From contig JAIRLR010000075.1 in the NCBI GenBank assembly GCA_031259195.1, forward strand, positions 1 to 6,960: 6,960 bases of DNA, written 5' to 3'. The DNA is from Streptococcaceae bacterium (GTDB lineage Bacteria; Bacillota; Bacilli; Lactobacillales; Streptococcaceae). Under the pieces are notes generated by a model that did no database searches, was not told the DNA's origin, and was given only the letters and a program-made list of their open reading frames with translations. The position numbers were made by a program, and so were the translations under genes. Position 1 is the first letter of the stretch. Every line of letters starts with the position of its first letter. This document shows, piece by piece, positions 1 to 6,960 of the stretch.

Positions 1-465
1 TTAATAAATGATGAGGAGTTTTGGCATACTTATCATATGCGTGAGGATGAAACCCATGAACTTCTCACTGATTTAGAGGAAATTCATTTTTTGGAACTCC
101 CCAAAATGCAAAAATTTAGCAAGCAAAGTCCGATTACTTGGTGGTTGGAGTATCTTAAAAACCCCCATTCAAAGGCAGTTGAAAAAATCGGAGAGTTTGA
201 ACCGGTTATCAAGGAGGCGGTGAAAATGTTTGATGTGATCACTTCGGATAAGCAAACGCAGGAACTTTTGCGAATGAGAGAAAAAGGAGAAAGAGATTTC
301 AATTCGGCGATGAAAAGTTCAGAAATAAGAGGGATAGTGAAAGGCAGAGCTGAAAGGATTGAAAAAACAGCATTATCCATGCTTGCAGACGGCATGTCCG
401 TGTCAAATATCAGCAAATATACAGGCCTTTCAATTTCTGAAATTCAGTCATTAAAATTAGATTAA
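1..465 (+). CDS. Rpn family recombination-promoting nuclease/putative transposase, C-terminal part (5' end outside window)
   Basis: The reading frame is open from base 1 and stops with TAA at 463-465, giving 154 visible codons. The family is usually about 290-310 residues, so roughly half is missing. The Met at base 37 is internal, because the upstream residues (LINDEEFWHTYH) continue the family pattern. The segment FWHTYHMREDE followed by DLEEIHFLELPKMQKF is typical of Rpn/PDDEXK-type putative transposases, just after the nuclease core. The PD-(D/E)XK catalytic residues should lie upstream and cannot be checked. The C-terminus (from about 321) has an R/K-G-rich helix leading into a helix-turn-helix-like tail (MLADGMSVSNISKYTGLSISEIQSL), usual for this family. 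Known members are DNA endonucleases that promote RecA-independent recombination, and many copies per genome are common. I infer the same activity here. No terminator is visible after the stop. Family call is firm; function in this strain is not shown. Confidence 0.85.
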   Translation, partial: LINDEEFWHTYHMREDETHELLTDLEEIHFLELPKMQKFSKQSPITWWLEYLKNPHSKAVEKIGEFEPVIKEAVKMFDVITSDKQTQELLRMREKGERDFNSAMKSSEIRGIVKGRAERIEKTALSMLADGMSVSNISKYTGLSISEIQSLKLD

Positions 466-603
466 TTTAAGAGTAAGTAGATGCTGTCGCCCTGCTTGAA
501 ACCTTCTATATTTATTCCGTTCTCTTTCGCTTAAACGGCGAACTTTACTCTTCTTTTGATCAGTGTTACTCCGTTTGGGAAGACTTTTATCTTTATTCCT
601 CTC
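466..603. other. Intergenic stretch between the Rpn-family gene and the MITE-like element; no supported gene
   Basis: No frame here has a credible start codon with a ribosome binding site. A + strand frame is open from 477 through the MITE border, and a - strand frame is open from inside the left MITE end down to about 461. Both lack starts, and the - strand product is merely Arg/Lys-rich. An 8-bp inverted repeat (AAGAGTAA 469-476 with TTACTCTT 545-552) encloses a weak 5-bp stem (CCGTT 517-521 with AACGG 534-538). No T-run follows, so I do not call a terminator. The stretch may be decayed DNA left from earlier rearrangements. Confidence 0.4.
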
Positions 604-624
604 TAGAGCCTGTTAACTTGTCTT
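604..624 (+). repeat. Left terminal inverted repeat of the MITE-like element
   Basis: TA followed by GAGCCTGTTAACTTGTCTT. It pairs with 876-896 at 20 of 21 positions; the single difference is G at 608 where the other end implies A. Complementarity stops at 625. It contains the palindrome GTTAAC. Confidence 0.85.
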
Positions 625-680
625 TTAGCGATGAATAATTTTGGCTATTTTTCCACATTTTTTCGTTAAAAGACCTGTCG

Positions 681-729
681 GTTCCCTACGATTTGTTCAA
701 GTTTCACTTAATTACAAATCGCAAGGAAC
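681..729. repeat. Hairpin 1 inside the MITE-like element
   Basis: Three nested stems: GTTCC 681-685 with GGAAC 725-729; CGATTTGT 689-696 with ACAAATCG 714-721; AAGT 699-702 with ACTT 706-709, closing a TTC loop. The apical half is related to the hairpin at 816-857 at a constant offset of 132 bases, so the two are probably diverged copies. Confidence 0.75.
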
Positions 730-767
730 GGGAGCCTGGATTTAGCACCAACGCGAAGCTTACCTGT

Positions 768-806
768 GTTTTTTGCCTCAAATTTTGAAAAAATAGCTCA
801 AAAAAC
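768..806. repeat. Hairpin 2 inside the MITE-like element
   Basis: GTTTTTTG 768-775 pairs with CAAAAAAC 799-806. The interior holds a small nested stem, TCAAA 778-782 with TTTGA 784-788. It is AT-rich and weaker than its neighbours. It sits between the two related hairpins. Confidence 0.5.
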
Positions 807-815
807 CTGACGGGC

Positions 816-857
816 TTACCAAATTGTTTCAAGCTTTGCTTGATTACAATTTGGTAA
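816..857. repeat. Hairpin 3 inside the MITE-like element
   Basis: A perfect 12-bp stem, TTACCAAATTGT 816-827 with ACAATTTGGTAA 846-857. After a small internal loop comes a 5-bp apical stem, CAAGC 830-834 with GCTTG 838-842, around a TTT loop. The apical part matches hairpin 1 (TTCAAG at 696 region against 828 region, then CTT, then ATTACAA), while the paired bases differ in a pairing-preserving way. Confidence 0.8.
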
Positions 858-875
858 ACGCAATTCATTTCACGT

Positions 876-896
876 AAGACAAGTTAACAGGTTCTA
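876..896 (-). repeat. Right terminal inverted repeat of the MITE-like element
   Basis: AAGACAAGTTAACAGGTTC followed by TA, the reverse complement of 604-624 with one mismatch. It marks the right edge; the sequence beyond it (from 897) no longer matches the left flank. Confidence 0.85.
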
Positions 897-1016
897 AATG
901 TTTTGGGGGTTATGCTTAAACATTTTATTAGAATTTTGATGAGATGTCTTTTTTTTATTTAACTGGACGATTTTGGGTTACAATTTGCCGTGTTTTGCGT
1001 GAGGCAATACGAAAGA
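897..1016. other. AT-rich intergenic stretch upstream of the rpoB promoter
   Basis: No gene is supported on either strand. An 8-bp stem, AAATGTTT 896-903 with AAACATTT 918-925, encloses a 14-base loop just beside the MITE border. It lacks a clean T-run and is at best the remnant of a terminator. ATGTCTTTTTTTT at 944-956 recurs at 1024-1036. A weak stem, TTGCC 985-989 with GGCAA 1003-1007, lies just before the promoter candidate. Confidence 0.4.
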
Positions 1017-1045
1017 TTGACGAATGTCTTTTTTTTTGATATTCT
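1017..1045 (+). promoter_or_regulatory. Candidate sigma-A promoter for rpoBC, with extended -10
   Basis: The -35 candidate TTGACG (1017-1022, 5 of 6 consensus bases) lies exactly 17 bases from TATTCT (1040-1045, 4 of 6). A TG at 1037-1038, one base before the -10 box, gives an extended -10. Transcription would start near 1052, leaving a leader of about 180 nt before the TTG start of rpoB. It is the best match I found between the MITE-like element and rpoB, but there is no experimental support and other promoters further upstream cannot be excluded. Confidence 0.55.
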
Positions 1046-1103
1046 TTCGATAAGTAATAGTGATGCATAAGTATTTTGCGAAATATTGTCCGCAGTTGCT
1101 TTT

Positions 1104-1157
1104 AATAAGGAACAAAAGGAGAGAATCCACTGGCGATTTCTTCTTTTGTTTTTTGTT
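1104..1157 (+). promoter_or_regulatory. Long stem-loop in the rpoB leader
   Basis: Bases 1104-1122 pair with 1139-1157 over 19 consecutive positions, four of them G-U wobbles. After a bulged G1123 there are four more pairs (1124-1127 with 1135-1138) around the 7-base loop CACTGGC. The 3' arm is T-rich (TCTTCTTTTG then TTTTTTG), but the T-rich run is inside the stem, not after it, so it is not a canonical terminator. It falls between the candidate transcription start and the rpoB ribosome binding site. It could be an attenuator, an RNA processing site or an mRNA-stabilising structure. Structure is seen; role is inferred. Confidence 0.55.
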
Positions 1158-1167
1158 GCCCAAAAAC

Positions 1168-1207
1168 ACTGAAAATTTAATTTGTAACAAAAATTTAATA
1201 TTTCAGT
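1168..1207 (+). promoter_or_regulatory. AT-rich stem-loop just before the rpoB ribosome binding site
   Basis: ACTGAAA 1168-1174 pairs with TTTCAGT 1201-1207, with a possible three-pair extension past a bulged A1200. The long loop is AT-rich. The stem ends 8 bases before the AAGGAG at 1216, so it leaves the ribosome binding site free. It could hold the site in an open position or be incidental in AT-rich DNA. Confidence 0.35.
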
Positions 1208-1215
1208 AACACTTG

Positions 1216-1221
1216 AAGGAG
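1216..1221 (+). promoter_or_regulatory. Ribosome binding site of rpoB (decides the TTG start)
   Basis: AAGGAG lies 10 bases before TTG at 1232. The in-frame GTG at 1223 is only one base after it, too close to be served by it. The arrangement GGAG-GTGAACAG-TTG resembles enterococcal rpoB starts as I remember them. Confidence 0.75.
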
Positions 1222-1231
1222 AGTGAACAGT

Positions 1232-4200
1232 TTGTCTAGCCATGTAGTGAAGTATGGTAAACATCGTGAACGTCGTAGTTTTGCTCGAATCAGAGAAGTA
1301 CTAGATTTACCAGATTTAATAGAAATTCAGAAAAACTCTTTCTGCTGGTTTGTTAATGAAGGCCTGCGAGAGCTTTTTGAAGATATTTTGCCCATTAATG
1401 ATTTTAACGATAATTTATTATTAGATTTTGTGGATTATGGTTTCAAAGAGCTTAAGTATACCATTGAGGAAGCTAGGGCTCATGATACTAACTACTCAGT
1501 GCCTTTACATGTTAGATTGCGTTTGCTTAATAAAAAAACAGGTGAAGTAAAAGAACAGGAAGTTTTCTTTGGTGATTTTCCGTTAATGACAGATATGGGA
1601 ACTTTTATTATTAATGGTGCTGAGCGGGTTGTGGTGTCACAATTAGTTCGTTCCCCAGGTGTTTATTTCCATGAAAGGGTCGATAAAAATGGAAAAACTT
1701 CCTTTGGTTCGAAAGTAATTCCTAATCGTGGCGCTTGGTTAGAAATGGAAACTGACTCGAAAAATATTTCTTACATTAGAATTGACCGAACACGAAAGAT
1801 TCCTGCGACTGTTTTAGTGCGTGCTTTAGGTTTTGGTTCAGATGATGATATTTTAGAGATTTTTGGTGACTCTGATTTTCTAAATAATACTCTTGAAAAA
1901 GATCTGCATAAAAATGCTAGTGATTCTCGTATAGAGGAAGCCTTAAAAGATATTTATGATCGCTTGCGCCCAGGTGAGCCGAAGACAGTGGATAGTTCAC
2001 GTAATTTATTAAACGCTCGCTTCTTTGATCCAAAGCGCTATGACTTGGCAGATGTGGGTCGCTATAAGATAAATAAAAAGCTAGATCTGAAAGTTCGCCT
2101 ACTGAACTTAACTTTGGCTGAAACACTGATCGATGAAAAGACTGGTGAGATTTTAGCTGAAGAAGGAACGATTCTAACAAATGAAGTAATGGCTAATCTG
2201 CGGGAAGCTATTGATAATGGTTTGAACACAGTAACGCTTTATCCAACTGATGACGCTGTTGTTGTGAATCCGGTGAAGATCCAAGTATTTAAGGTCTATT
2301 CGCCAAAAAACTCAGATCGTGTTGTTAATGTTATTGGCAATGCTTATCCAAAGGACGATGCGCTCTCTCTTATGCCTGCTGATGTTTTGGCATCCATTGG
2401 CTATTTTTTGAATTTGATGGAAGGGATTGGACGAGCTGATGATATCGATCACTTGGGAAATCGACGCATTCGTTCTGTTGGGGAACTTTTATTAAATCAG
2501 TTTCGCGTTGGTTTAGCGCGTATGGAGCGTGTAGTGCGTGAGCGGATGTCCATTCAAGATATTGAAACAGTCACTCCGCAACAGTTGATTAATATTCGTC
2601 CTGTTGTTGCGGCGATGAAAGAATTTTTTGGTTCTTCTCAGTTATCACAGTTTATGGATCAGCATAATCCCTTATCTGAGTTAGCGCATAAGCGTCGTTT
2701 ATCAGCGCTTGGACCTGGTGGTTTAACGCGGGATCGTGCAGGATATGAAGTGCGAGATGTGCATTATTCCCATTATGGACGCATGTGTCCGATTGAAACA
2801 CCTGAAGGGCCGAATATTGGTTTGATCAACTCACTTTCTTCTTATGCTAGAGTTAATAAATATGGCTTTATTGAAACGCCTTATCGCCGGGTGGACTGGT
2901 CAACTAGCAAAGTAACAGATCGAATTGATTGGCTAACAGCTGATGAAGAGGATAACTATACGGTAGCGCAAGCAAATTCGCCTTTAAATGATGATGGCTC
3001 GTTTGTTCATGAGTTAATAATGGCACGCCATGCATCAAAGAATCAAGAAATCCCAGCAAGTAAGATTGATTATATGGATGTTTCGCCTAAGCAGGTGGTA
3101 GCAGTAGCAACAGCATGTATTCCGTTTTTGGAAAATGACGATTCCAACCGGGCTTTAATGGGAGCAAACATGCAGCGTCAAGCTGTGCCTTTGATTGATC
3201 CACATGCACCCATCGTAGGAACAGGAATGGAGTATCAAGCAGCTCATGATTCTGGAGCCGCTTTGATTGCAAAACACAATGGTGTAGTAGAGTATGCTGA
3301 CGCTGGTGAAATTCGCATTCGTCGTGAAGATAATACTTTAGATAAGTATGCTGTCAGCAAATTCCGCCGTTCGAACTCTGGAAACTCATATAACCAGCGA
3401 ACACTAGTGGAAATCGGTAAAAATGTCGAAGAAGGCGATGTGATTGCCGATGGACCATCGATGGAAAAAGGTGAGCTAGCCCTTGGTCAGAATCCTTTAG
3501 TTGCTTATATGACTTGGGAAGGTTACAATTATGAAGATGCTATTATCATGAGTGAGCGTCTTGTTAAAGACGATGTATATACTTCAATTCATATCGAGGA
3601 GTATAAATCTGAAGCTCGTGATACAAAACTGGGACCAGAAGAAATCACTCGCGAGATTCCTAATGTCGGCGAAGATGCTTTGAAAAACTTGGATCGGGAT
3701 GGCGTTATCCGTGTAGGTGCTGAGGTTAAAGAAGGGGATTTATTAGTTGGTAAGATCACGCCTAAAGGAGTTACCGAACTTTCAGCAGAGGAGCGCTTAT
3801 TACATGCCATTTTTGGTGAGAAAGCTCGTGAGGTTCGTGATACTTCACTTCGTGTGCCGCATGGAGCAGATGGTATTGTTCATGATGTGGCGGTCTTTAC
3901 ACGTGCATCAGGCGATGAACTTCTTCCTGGGGTAAATGTTTTAGTTCGTGTGCATATTGTGCAAAAACGTAAGATCAGTATTGGGGATAAGATGGCTGGA
4001 CGCCATGGTAATAAAGGTGTTGTTTCCAAAATTTTACCAGTAGAGGATATGCCTTATTTACCTGATGGTACACCGATTGATATCATGTTAAATCCGCTAG
4101 GGGTGCCTTCGCGGATGAATATCGGTCAGGTGTTAGAGCTTCATTTGGGAATGGCAGCGCATACGCTAGGTATTCATATAACAACACCAGTATTTGATGG

Positions 4201-4888
4201 TGCACAAGATGAAGATGTTTGGGACACCGTTAAAGAAGCAGGCTTGGCATCTGATGCGAAAACAGTGCTTTACGATGGACGTACAGGTGAAGCCTTTGAT
4301 ACCAGGGTATCAGTTGGAATTATGTATATGATCAAACTTCATCACATGGTTGATGATAAGTTGCATGCTAGATCAATTGGTCCTTATTCATTAGTAACGC
4401 AACAACCACTGGGCGGAAAAGCTCAGTTTGGTGGTCAACGTTTTGGGGAAATGGAAGTGTGGGCGTTAGAAGCGTACGGTGCTGCTTATATCTTGCAAGA
4501 GATTTTAACTTATAAGTCAGATGATATATCCGGACGTGTTCATACTTATGAAAAAATTATTAAAGGTGCACAGATTCCAAAACCAGGAGTTCCAGAGTCT
4601 TTCCGTGTTTTAGTGAAAGAACTTCAGTCTTTAGGCTTAGACATGCGTGTTCTAGATGAGGAAAGTAAAGAAATAGGGTTGCATGATCTAGATGATGACG
4701 GTTTTGTTGTTGAAGATGCTTTAGAAAAGTATGTTAAAAAATATGCATCCCTAAGAGCAGAAGAAGATAAAAAACACAAGGAAAATGAAGAGACTAAACA
4801 GAAAGAAAAAGATAATTATGCTCCTAGTAAGTCAGTAAATGTGAAAGATATTAAAAAAAAATTAGATAATTTTACCCCAAATGAGTAA
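1232..4888 (+). CDS. rpoB: DNA-directed RNA polymerase subunit beta
   Basis: RpoB is the beta subunit of the core RNA polymerase (alpha2-beta-beta'-omega). It forms one side of the active-site cleft and carries the rifampicin pocket. I start at TTG 1232 (1218 residues, [16 protein letters not shown]), because Bacillus and Enterococcus rpoB begin with TTG here and the ribosome binding site fits; GTG 1223 would add three residues. Domains run in the usual order: N-terminal lobe ([21 protein letters not shown]), rifampicin region at about residues 467-495, then [17 protein letters not shown] and [14 protein letters not shown]. The catalytic-centre segment [12 protein letters not shown] starts near residue 918, and the RpoC-binding region [20 protein letters not shown] starts at residue 1061. 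A Lys/Glu-rich tail (about 1171-1218) is lineage-specific and makes the protein slightly longer than the 1193 residues of B. subtilis. It is intact, with no frameshift, and co-transcribed with rpoC. Confidence 0.98.
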   Translation: MSSHVVKYGKHRERRSFARIREVLDLPDLIEIQKNSFCWFVNEGLRELFEDILPINDFNDNLLLDFVDYGFKELKYTIEEARAHDTNYSVPLHVRLRLLNKKTGEVKEQEVFFGDFPLMTDMGTFIINGAERVVVSQLVRSPGVYFHERVDKNGKTSFGSKVIPNRGAWLEMETDSKNISYIRIDRTRKIPATVLVRALGFGSDDDILEIFGDSDFLNNTLEKDLHKNASDSRIEEALKDIYDRLRPGEPKTVDSSRNLLNARFFDPKRYDLADVGRYKINKKLDLKVRLLNLTLAETLIDEKTGEILAEEGTILTNEVMANLREAIDNGLNTVTLYPTDDAVVVNPVKIQVFKVYSPKNSDRVVNVIGNAYPKDDALSLMPADVLASIGYFLNLMEGIGRADDIDHLGNRRIRSVGELLLNQFRVGLARMERVVRERMSIQDIETVTPQQLINIRPVVAAMKEFFGSSQLSQFMDQHNPLSELAHKRRLSALGPGGLTRDRAGYEVRDVHYSHYGRMCPIETPEGPNIGLINSLSSYARVNKYGFIETPYRRVDWSTSKVTDRIDWLTADEEDNYTVAQANSPLNDDGSFVHELIMARHASKNQEIPASKIDYMDVSPKQVVAVATACIPFLENDDSNRALMGANMQRQAVPLIDPHAPIVGTGMEYQAAHDSGAALIAKHNGVVEYADAGEIRIRREDNTLDKYAVSKFRRSNSGNSYNQRTLVEIGKNVEEGDVIADGPSMEKGELALGQNPLVAYMTWEGYNYEDAIIMSERLVKDDVYTSIHIEEYKSEARDTKLGPEEITREIPNVGEDALKNLDRDGVIRVGAEVKEGDLLVGKITPKGVTELSAEERLLHAIFGEKAREVRDTSLRVPHGADGIVHDVAVFTRASGDELLPGVNVLVRVHIVQKRKISIGDKMAGRHGNKGVVSKILPVEDMPYLPDGTPIDIMLNPLGVPSRMNIGQVLELHLGMAAHTLGIHITTPVFDGAQDEDVWDTVKEAGLASDAKTVLYDGRTGEAFDTRVSVGIMYMIKLHHMVDDKLHARSIGPYSLVTQQPLGGKAQFGGQRFGEMEVWALEAYGAAYILQEILTYKSDDISGRVHTYEKIIKGAQIPKPGVPESFRVLVKELQSLGLDMRVLDEESKEIGLHDLDDDGFVVEDALEKYVKKYASLRAEEDKKHKENEETKQKEKDNYAPSKSVNVKDIKKKLDNFTPNE

Positions 4889-4893
4889 GGAGG
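4887..4893 (+). promoter_or_regulatory. Ribosome binding site of rpoC, overlapping the rpoB stop codon
   Basis: AAGGAGG is a full-length anti-16S match placed 7 bases before TTG 4901. Its first two bases belong to the rpoB TAA. The overlap suggests that ribosomes ending rpoB help start rpoC. Confidence 0.85.
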
Positions 4894-4900
4894 AAGCTTC

Positions 4901-6960
4901 TTGATTGATGTAAATAAGTTTGAAAGTATGCAAGTTGGTCTTGCTTCACCAGAAAGAGTGCGTAGTTGGTCTTTTGGGGAAGTGAAAAAGCCAGAAACGA
5001 TTAATTATCGAACATTAAAACCTGAGCGCGAGGGATTATTTGACGAGCGTATTTTTGGTCCGGTTAAGGATTGGGAGTGTGCTTGCGGTAAGTATAAAAG
5101 AATTCGCTACAAAGGAGTTGTTTGTGATCGCTGTGGTGTTGAAGTAACGCGAGCAAAGGTTCGGCGTGAGCGGATGGGTCATATCGAGCTAGCAGCTTCC
5201 GTTTCTCATATTTGGTATTTTAAAGGCATTCCTTCGCGAATGGGTCTTATCTTAGATATGAGTCCGCGTTCATTAGAAGAGATTATTTACTTTGCTTCTT
5301 ATGTGGTGCTTGATCCGGGAAATACTTCTCTTGAGCGTAAGCAGTTGTTAACAGAGCGCGAGTATCGTGGAAAACGAGTGCATTATGGTCAAGAGTTTCA
5401 AGCGCAAATCGGCGCAGAGGCGATTAAAAAGTTGCTAAAGCAGGTAGATCTGGAAAAAGAAGTTACCGAGCTTAAGGAAGAGTTAAAAGTCATTTCTGGG
5501 CAAAAAAGAATTCGGGCAATACGTCGTCTTGATATTCTAGATGCTTTTCGTAAATCTGGGAATAAGCCTTCTTGGATGGTAATGGATGTTTTGCCGGTGA
5601 TTCCACCAGACTTAAGACCAATGGTGCAGTTAGAAGGAGGGCGCTTTGCCACTTCTGACTTGAATGATCTATATCGCCGGGTGATCAATCGGAATAATCG
5701 TTTGAAACGTTTGCTGAACTTAAATGCGCCAAATATTATTATCCAAAATGAAAAACGGATGCTGCAAGAAGCAGTTGATGCACTGATCGATAATGGTCGT
5801 CGTGGTCATCCAGTAGCTGGTCCAGGAAATCGTCCACTAAAGTCTCTTTCACATATGTTAAAAGGAAAACAAGGACGCTTTCGGCAAAATTTGCTTGGTA
5901 AACGGGTGGATTACTCTGGTCGTTCGGTAATCGTTGTTGGGCCAAGTTTAAAAATGTATCAATGTGGTTTGCCAAGAGAGATGGCCATAGAGCTGTTTAA
6001 ACCTTTTGTAATTCATAAGTTGGTTAAAAATAAATTCTCCCAAAATATTAAAACAGCTAAGCTGATGATTGATCAGCAAGATGATCTCGTTTGGGATGTT
6101 TTGGAAGATGTTATCAAGGAACATCCAGTGCTCTTAAACCGGGCACCAACGCTTCACCGCTTGGGAATCCAGGCTTTTGAGCCTGTTTTGATCGAAGGTC
6201 GTGCGATTCGTCTGCATCCGCTTGTTTGTGAGGCATATAATGCCGACTTTGACGGAGACCAAATGGCGGTTCACGTGCCGTTATCTGAAGAAGCACAAAC
6301 TGAGGCCATAATTTTGATGTTAGCAGCGGATCATATTTTAAATCCGAAAGACGGTAAACCTGTGGTAACGCCTTCTCAGGATATGGTTTTAGGTAATTAT
6401 TATCTAACGATGGAAGAGGCAGGACGCGAAGGGGAGGGAATGATTTTCCGTGATATTGCTGAAGCCGTCTTAGCATGGCGCAATGGCTATGCTCACTTGC
6501 ATACCAGAGTGGCGCTTGCGATAAATTCATTAGACAAGCCTTGGTCAAAGAAACAAAAAGATAAGCTCTTAGTTACAACGATCGGCAAAATTATTTTTAA
6601 CGAAATTATGCCGCCCGAGTTTCCTTATTTAAATGAACCAACTATGGAAAATTTAACCGATAAAATACCGGATAAATACTTGATAGATCCTACGGTTGAT
6701 GTGGCTGCTCACATCATCGAGCAAGAGCTAGTAGAACCGTTTAAGAAGAAAATGCTAGGAAATATTATCGGCGAAGTGTTTAAACGTTTTCGTTCAACCA
6801 GAACTTCAGATTTACTAGATAAGATGAAAGATCTTGGATATCATCACGCCACACGTGCTGGTTTAACCGTGGGAATTGCGGATATTACAGTGCCTAAAGT
6901 AAAGCAAATTATTGTTGACGAAGCGCATATCCAAGTAGAAAAGATTAGCAAGATGTTTCG
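4901..6960 (+). CDS. rpoC: DNA-directed RNA polymerase subunit beta' (N-terminal 686 codons; 3' end outside window)
   Basis: RpoC is the beta' subunit, which holds the catalytic Mg2+ and the DNA clamp. The frame is open from TTG 4901 to the window end (686 codons plus 2 bases of about 1200 codons). TTG is supported by the AAGGAGG site and by alignment of [20 protein letters not shown] with family N-termini. Zinc ribbon cysteines are at residues 60, 62, 75 and 78. The clamp and switch region carries [20 protein letters not shown] (322-341), followed by [16 protein letters not shown] from 413. The catalytic motif NADFDGD is at 447-453, with Mg2+-binding Asp 449, 451 and 453, matching B. subtilis numbering. 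The region after it ([13 protein letters not shown]) is also conserved. The bridge helix and trigger loop lie past the window. All key visible residues are present and no truncation or frameshift is seen. It forms an operon with rpoB, 12 bp upstream. Confidence 0.98.
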   Translation, partial: MIDVNKFESMQVGLASPERVRSWSFGEVKKPETINYRTLKPEREGLFDERIFGPVKDWECACGKYKRIRYKGVVCDRCGVEVTRAKVRRERMGHIELAASVSHIWYFKGIPSRMGLILDMSPRSLEEIIYFASYVVLDPGNTSLERKQLLTEREYRGKRVHYGQEFQAQIGAEAIKKLLKQVDLEKEVTELKEELKVISGQKRIRAIRRLDILDAFRKSGNKPSWMVMDVLPVIPPDLRPMVQLEGGRFATSDLNDLYRRVINRNNRLKRLLNLNAPNIIIQNEKRMLQEAVDALIDNGRRGHPVAGPGNRPLKSLSHMLKGKQGRFRQNLLGKRVDYSGRSVIVVGPSLKMYQCGLPREMAIELFKPFVIHKLVKNKFSQNIKTAKLMIDQQDDLVWDVLEDVIKEHPVLLNRAPTLHRLGIQAFEPVLIEGRAIRLHPLVCEAYNADFDGDQMAVHVPLSEEAQTEAIILMLAADHILNPKDGKPVVTPSQDMVLGNYYLTMEEAGREGEGMIFRDIAEAVLAWRNGYAHLHTRVALAINSLDKPWSKKQKDKLLVTTIGKIIFNEIMPPEFPYLNEPTMENLTDKIPDKYLIDPTVDVAAHIIEQELVEPFKKKMLGNIIGEVFKRFRSTRTSDLLDKMKDLGYHHATRAGLTVGIADITVPKVKQIIVDEAHIQVEKISKMF

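Larger units (their letters stand above)
604..896. mobile_element. MITE-like non-autonomous element with terminal inverted repeats and flanking TA
   Basis: The ends form a 21-bp inverted repeat with one mismatch (604-624 against 876-896). The outermost two bases are TA on both sides, which fits a TA target duplication around a 289-bp element (606-894). No open reading frame of useful length lies inside, so it cannot move itself. The interior is dense in hairpins (681-729, 768-806, 816-857). Small size, terminal inverted repeats, TA flanks and lack of coding capacity are the usual features of a MITE mobilised in trans. TA duplication suggests an IS630/Tc1-mariner-type transposase, but I do not recognise the end sequence as belonging to a named IS. 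Another dispersed-repeat class is possible. Copy number in the genome would decide. Confidence 0.72.

Noticed and set aside
84..416. 110-codon open frame on the - strand opposite the Rpn-family gene
   Set aside because: It is a shadow of the clearly recognisable + strand protein, with no independent support.
466..600. Arg/Lys-rich - strand peptide between the Rpn gene and the MITE
   Set aside because: It has no start, is stopped inside the MITE end, and virtual removal of the MITE meets a stop codon within a few codons, so no gene can be supported.
604..896. CRISPR array or riboswitch as an explanation of the repeats
   Set aside because: There are only two diverged hairpins, no regular spacers and no cas genes, and the inverted ends with TA fit a mobile element much better.
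1104..1157. Classical rho-independent terminator before rpoB
   Set aside because: The T-rich run forms the 3' arm of the stem rather than following a GC-rich stem, and CCCAAAAA comes next, so the terminator pattern is not met.
959..1264. Open frames on the - strand upstream of rpoB (101 and 70 codons)
   Set aside because: They run against the rpoB leader and into its coding start, have no ribosome binding site, and are low-complexity AT-rich translations with no recognisable family.
2630..2715. Possible rifampicin-resistance substitutions in RpoB
   Set aside because: The key positions equivalent to E. coli Gln513, Asp516, His526, Arg529 and Ser531 (here Gln473, Asp476, His486, Arg489 and Ser491) all have the wild-type residue.
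1917..6548. Several - strand and off-frame open frames within rpoB and rpoC
   Set aside because: All lie inside strongly conserved polymerase genes and are by-products of their codon use.

Overview
The window reads as a chromosomal piece of a low-GC Gram-positive bacterium of the order Lactobacillales, most likely from the Enterococcaceae (Enterococcus, Tetragenococcus or Melissococcus type). This rests on the RpoB and RpoC sequences, compared with family members from memory. The RpoB N-terminus ([19 protein letters not shown]) and internal phrases such as LHKNASDSR closely match enterococcal RpoB. Both genes use strong AAGGAG-type ribosome binding sites with TTG start codons, as Bacillus and Enterococcus rpoB do. 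The genus is inferred, not proven.

Layout. Positions 1-465 hold the C-terminal half of an Rpn-family (PD-(D/E)XK) recombination-promoting nuclease/putative transposase, cut by the window start. Positions 466-603 hold no gene I can support. Positions 604-896 are a small non-coding element with 21-bp near-perfect terminal inverted repeats, TA at both outer edges and three internal hairpins. It looks like a MITE, a miniature element moved by a transposase encoded elsewhere. Positions 897-1231 are the upstream region and long leader of rpoB. They hold a candidate sigma-A promoter at 1017-1045 and two hairpins, one with a very long stem at 1104-1157. Positions 1232-4888 are complete rpoB. Positions 4901-6960 are the first 686 codons of rpoC, which continues past the window.

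How the parts relate. rpoB and rpoC encode the beta and beta' subunits that form the RNA polymerase active centre. They lie 12 bp apart, and the rpoB stop codon overlaps the rpoC ribosome binding site, so they are clearly one operon. The first half is accessory DNA: a nuclease/transposase-like gene and a MITE-like repeat lie just upstream of the core operon, where a conserved housekeeping gene (often clpC in lactobacilli, rplL in many other bacteria) is usually expected. The rpoBC promoter therefore probably lies in the 897-1060 interval.

I did not find a convincing new multi-gene system. The items most worth a second look are the MITE with its two paralogous hairpins and the structured rpoB leader.
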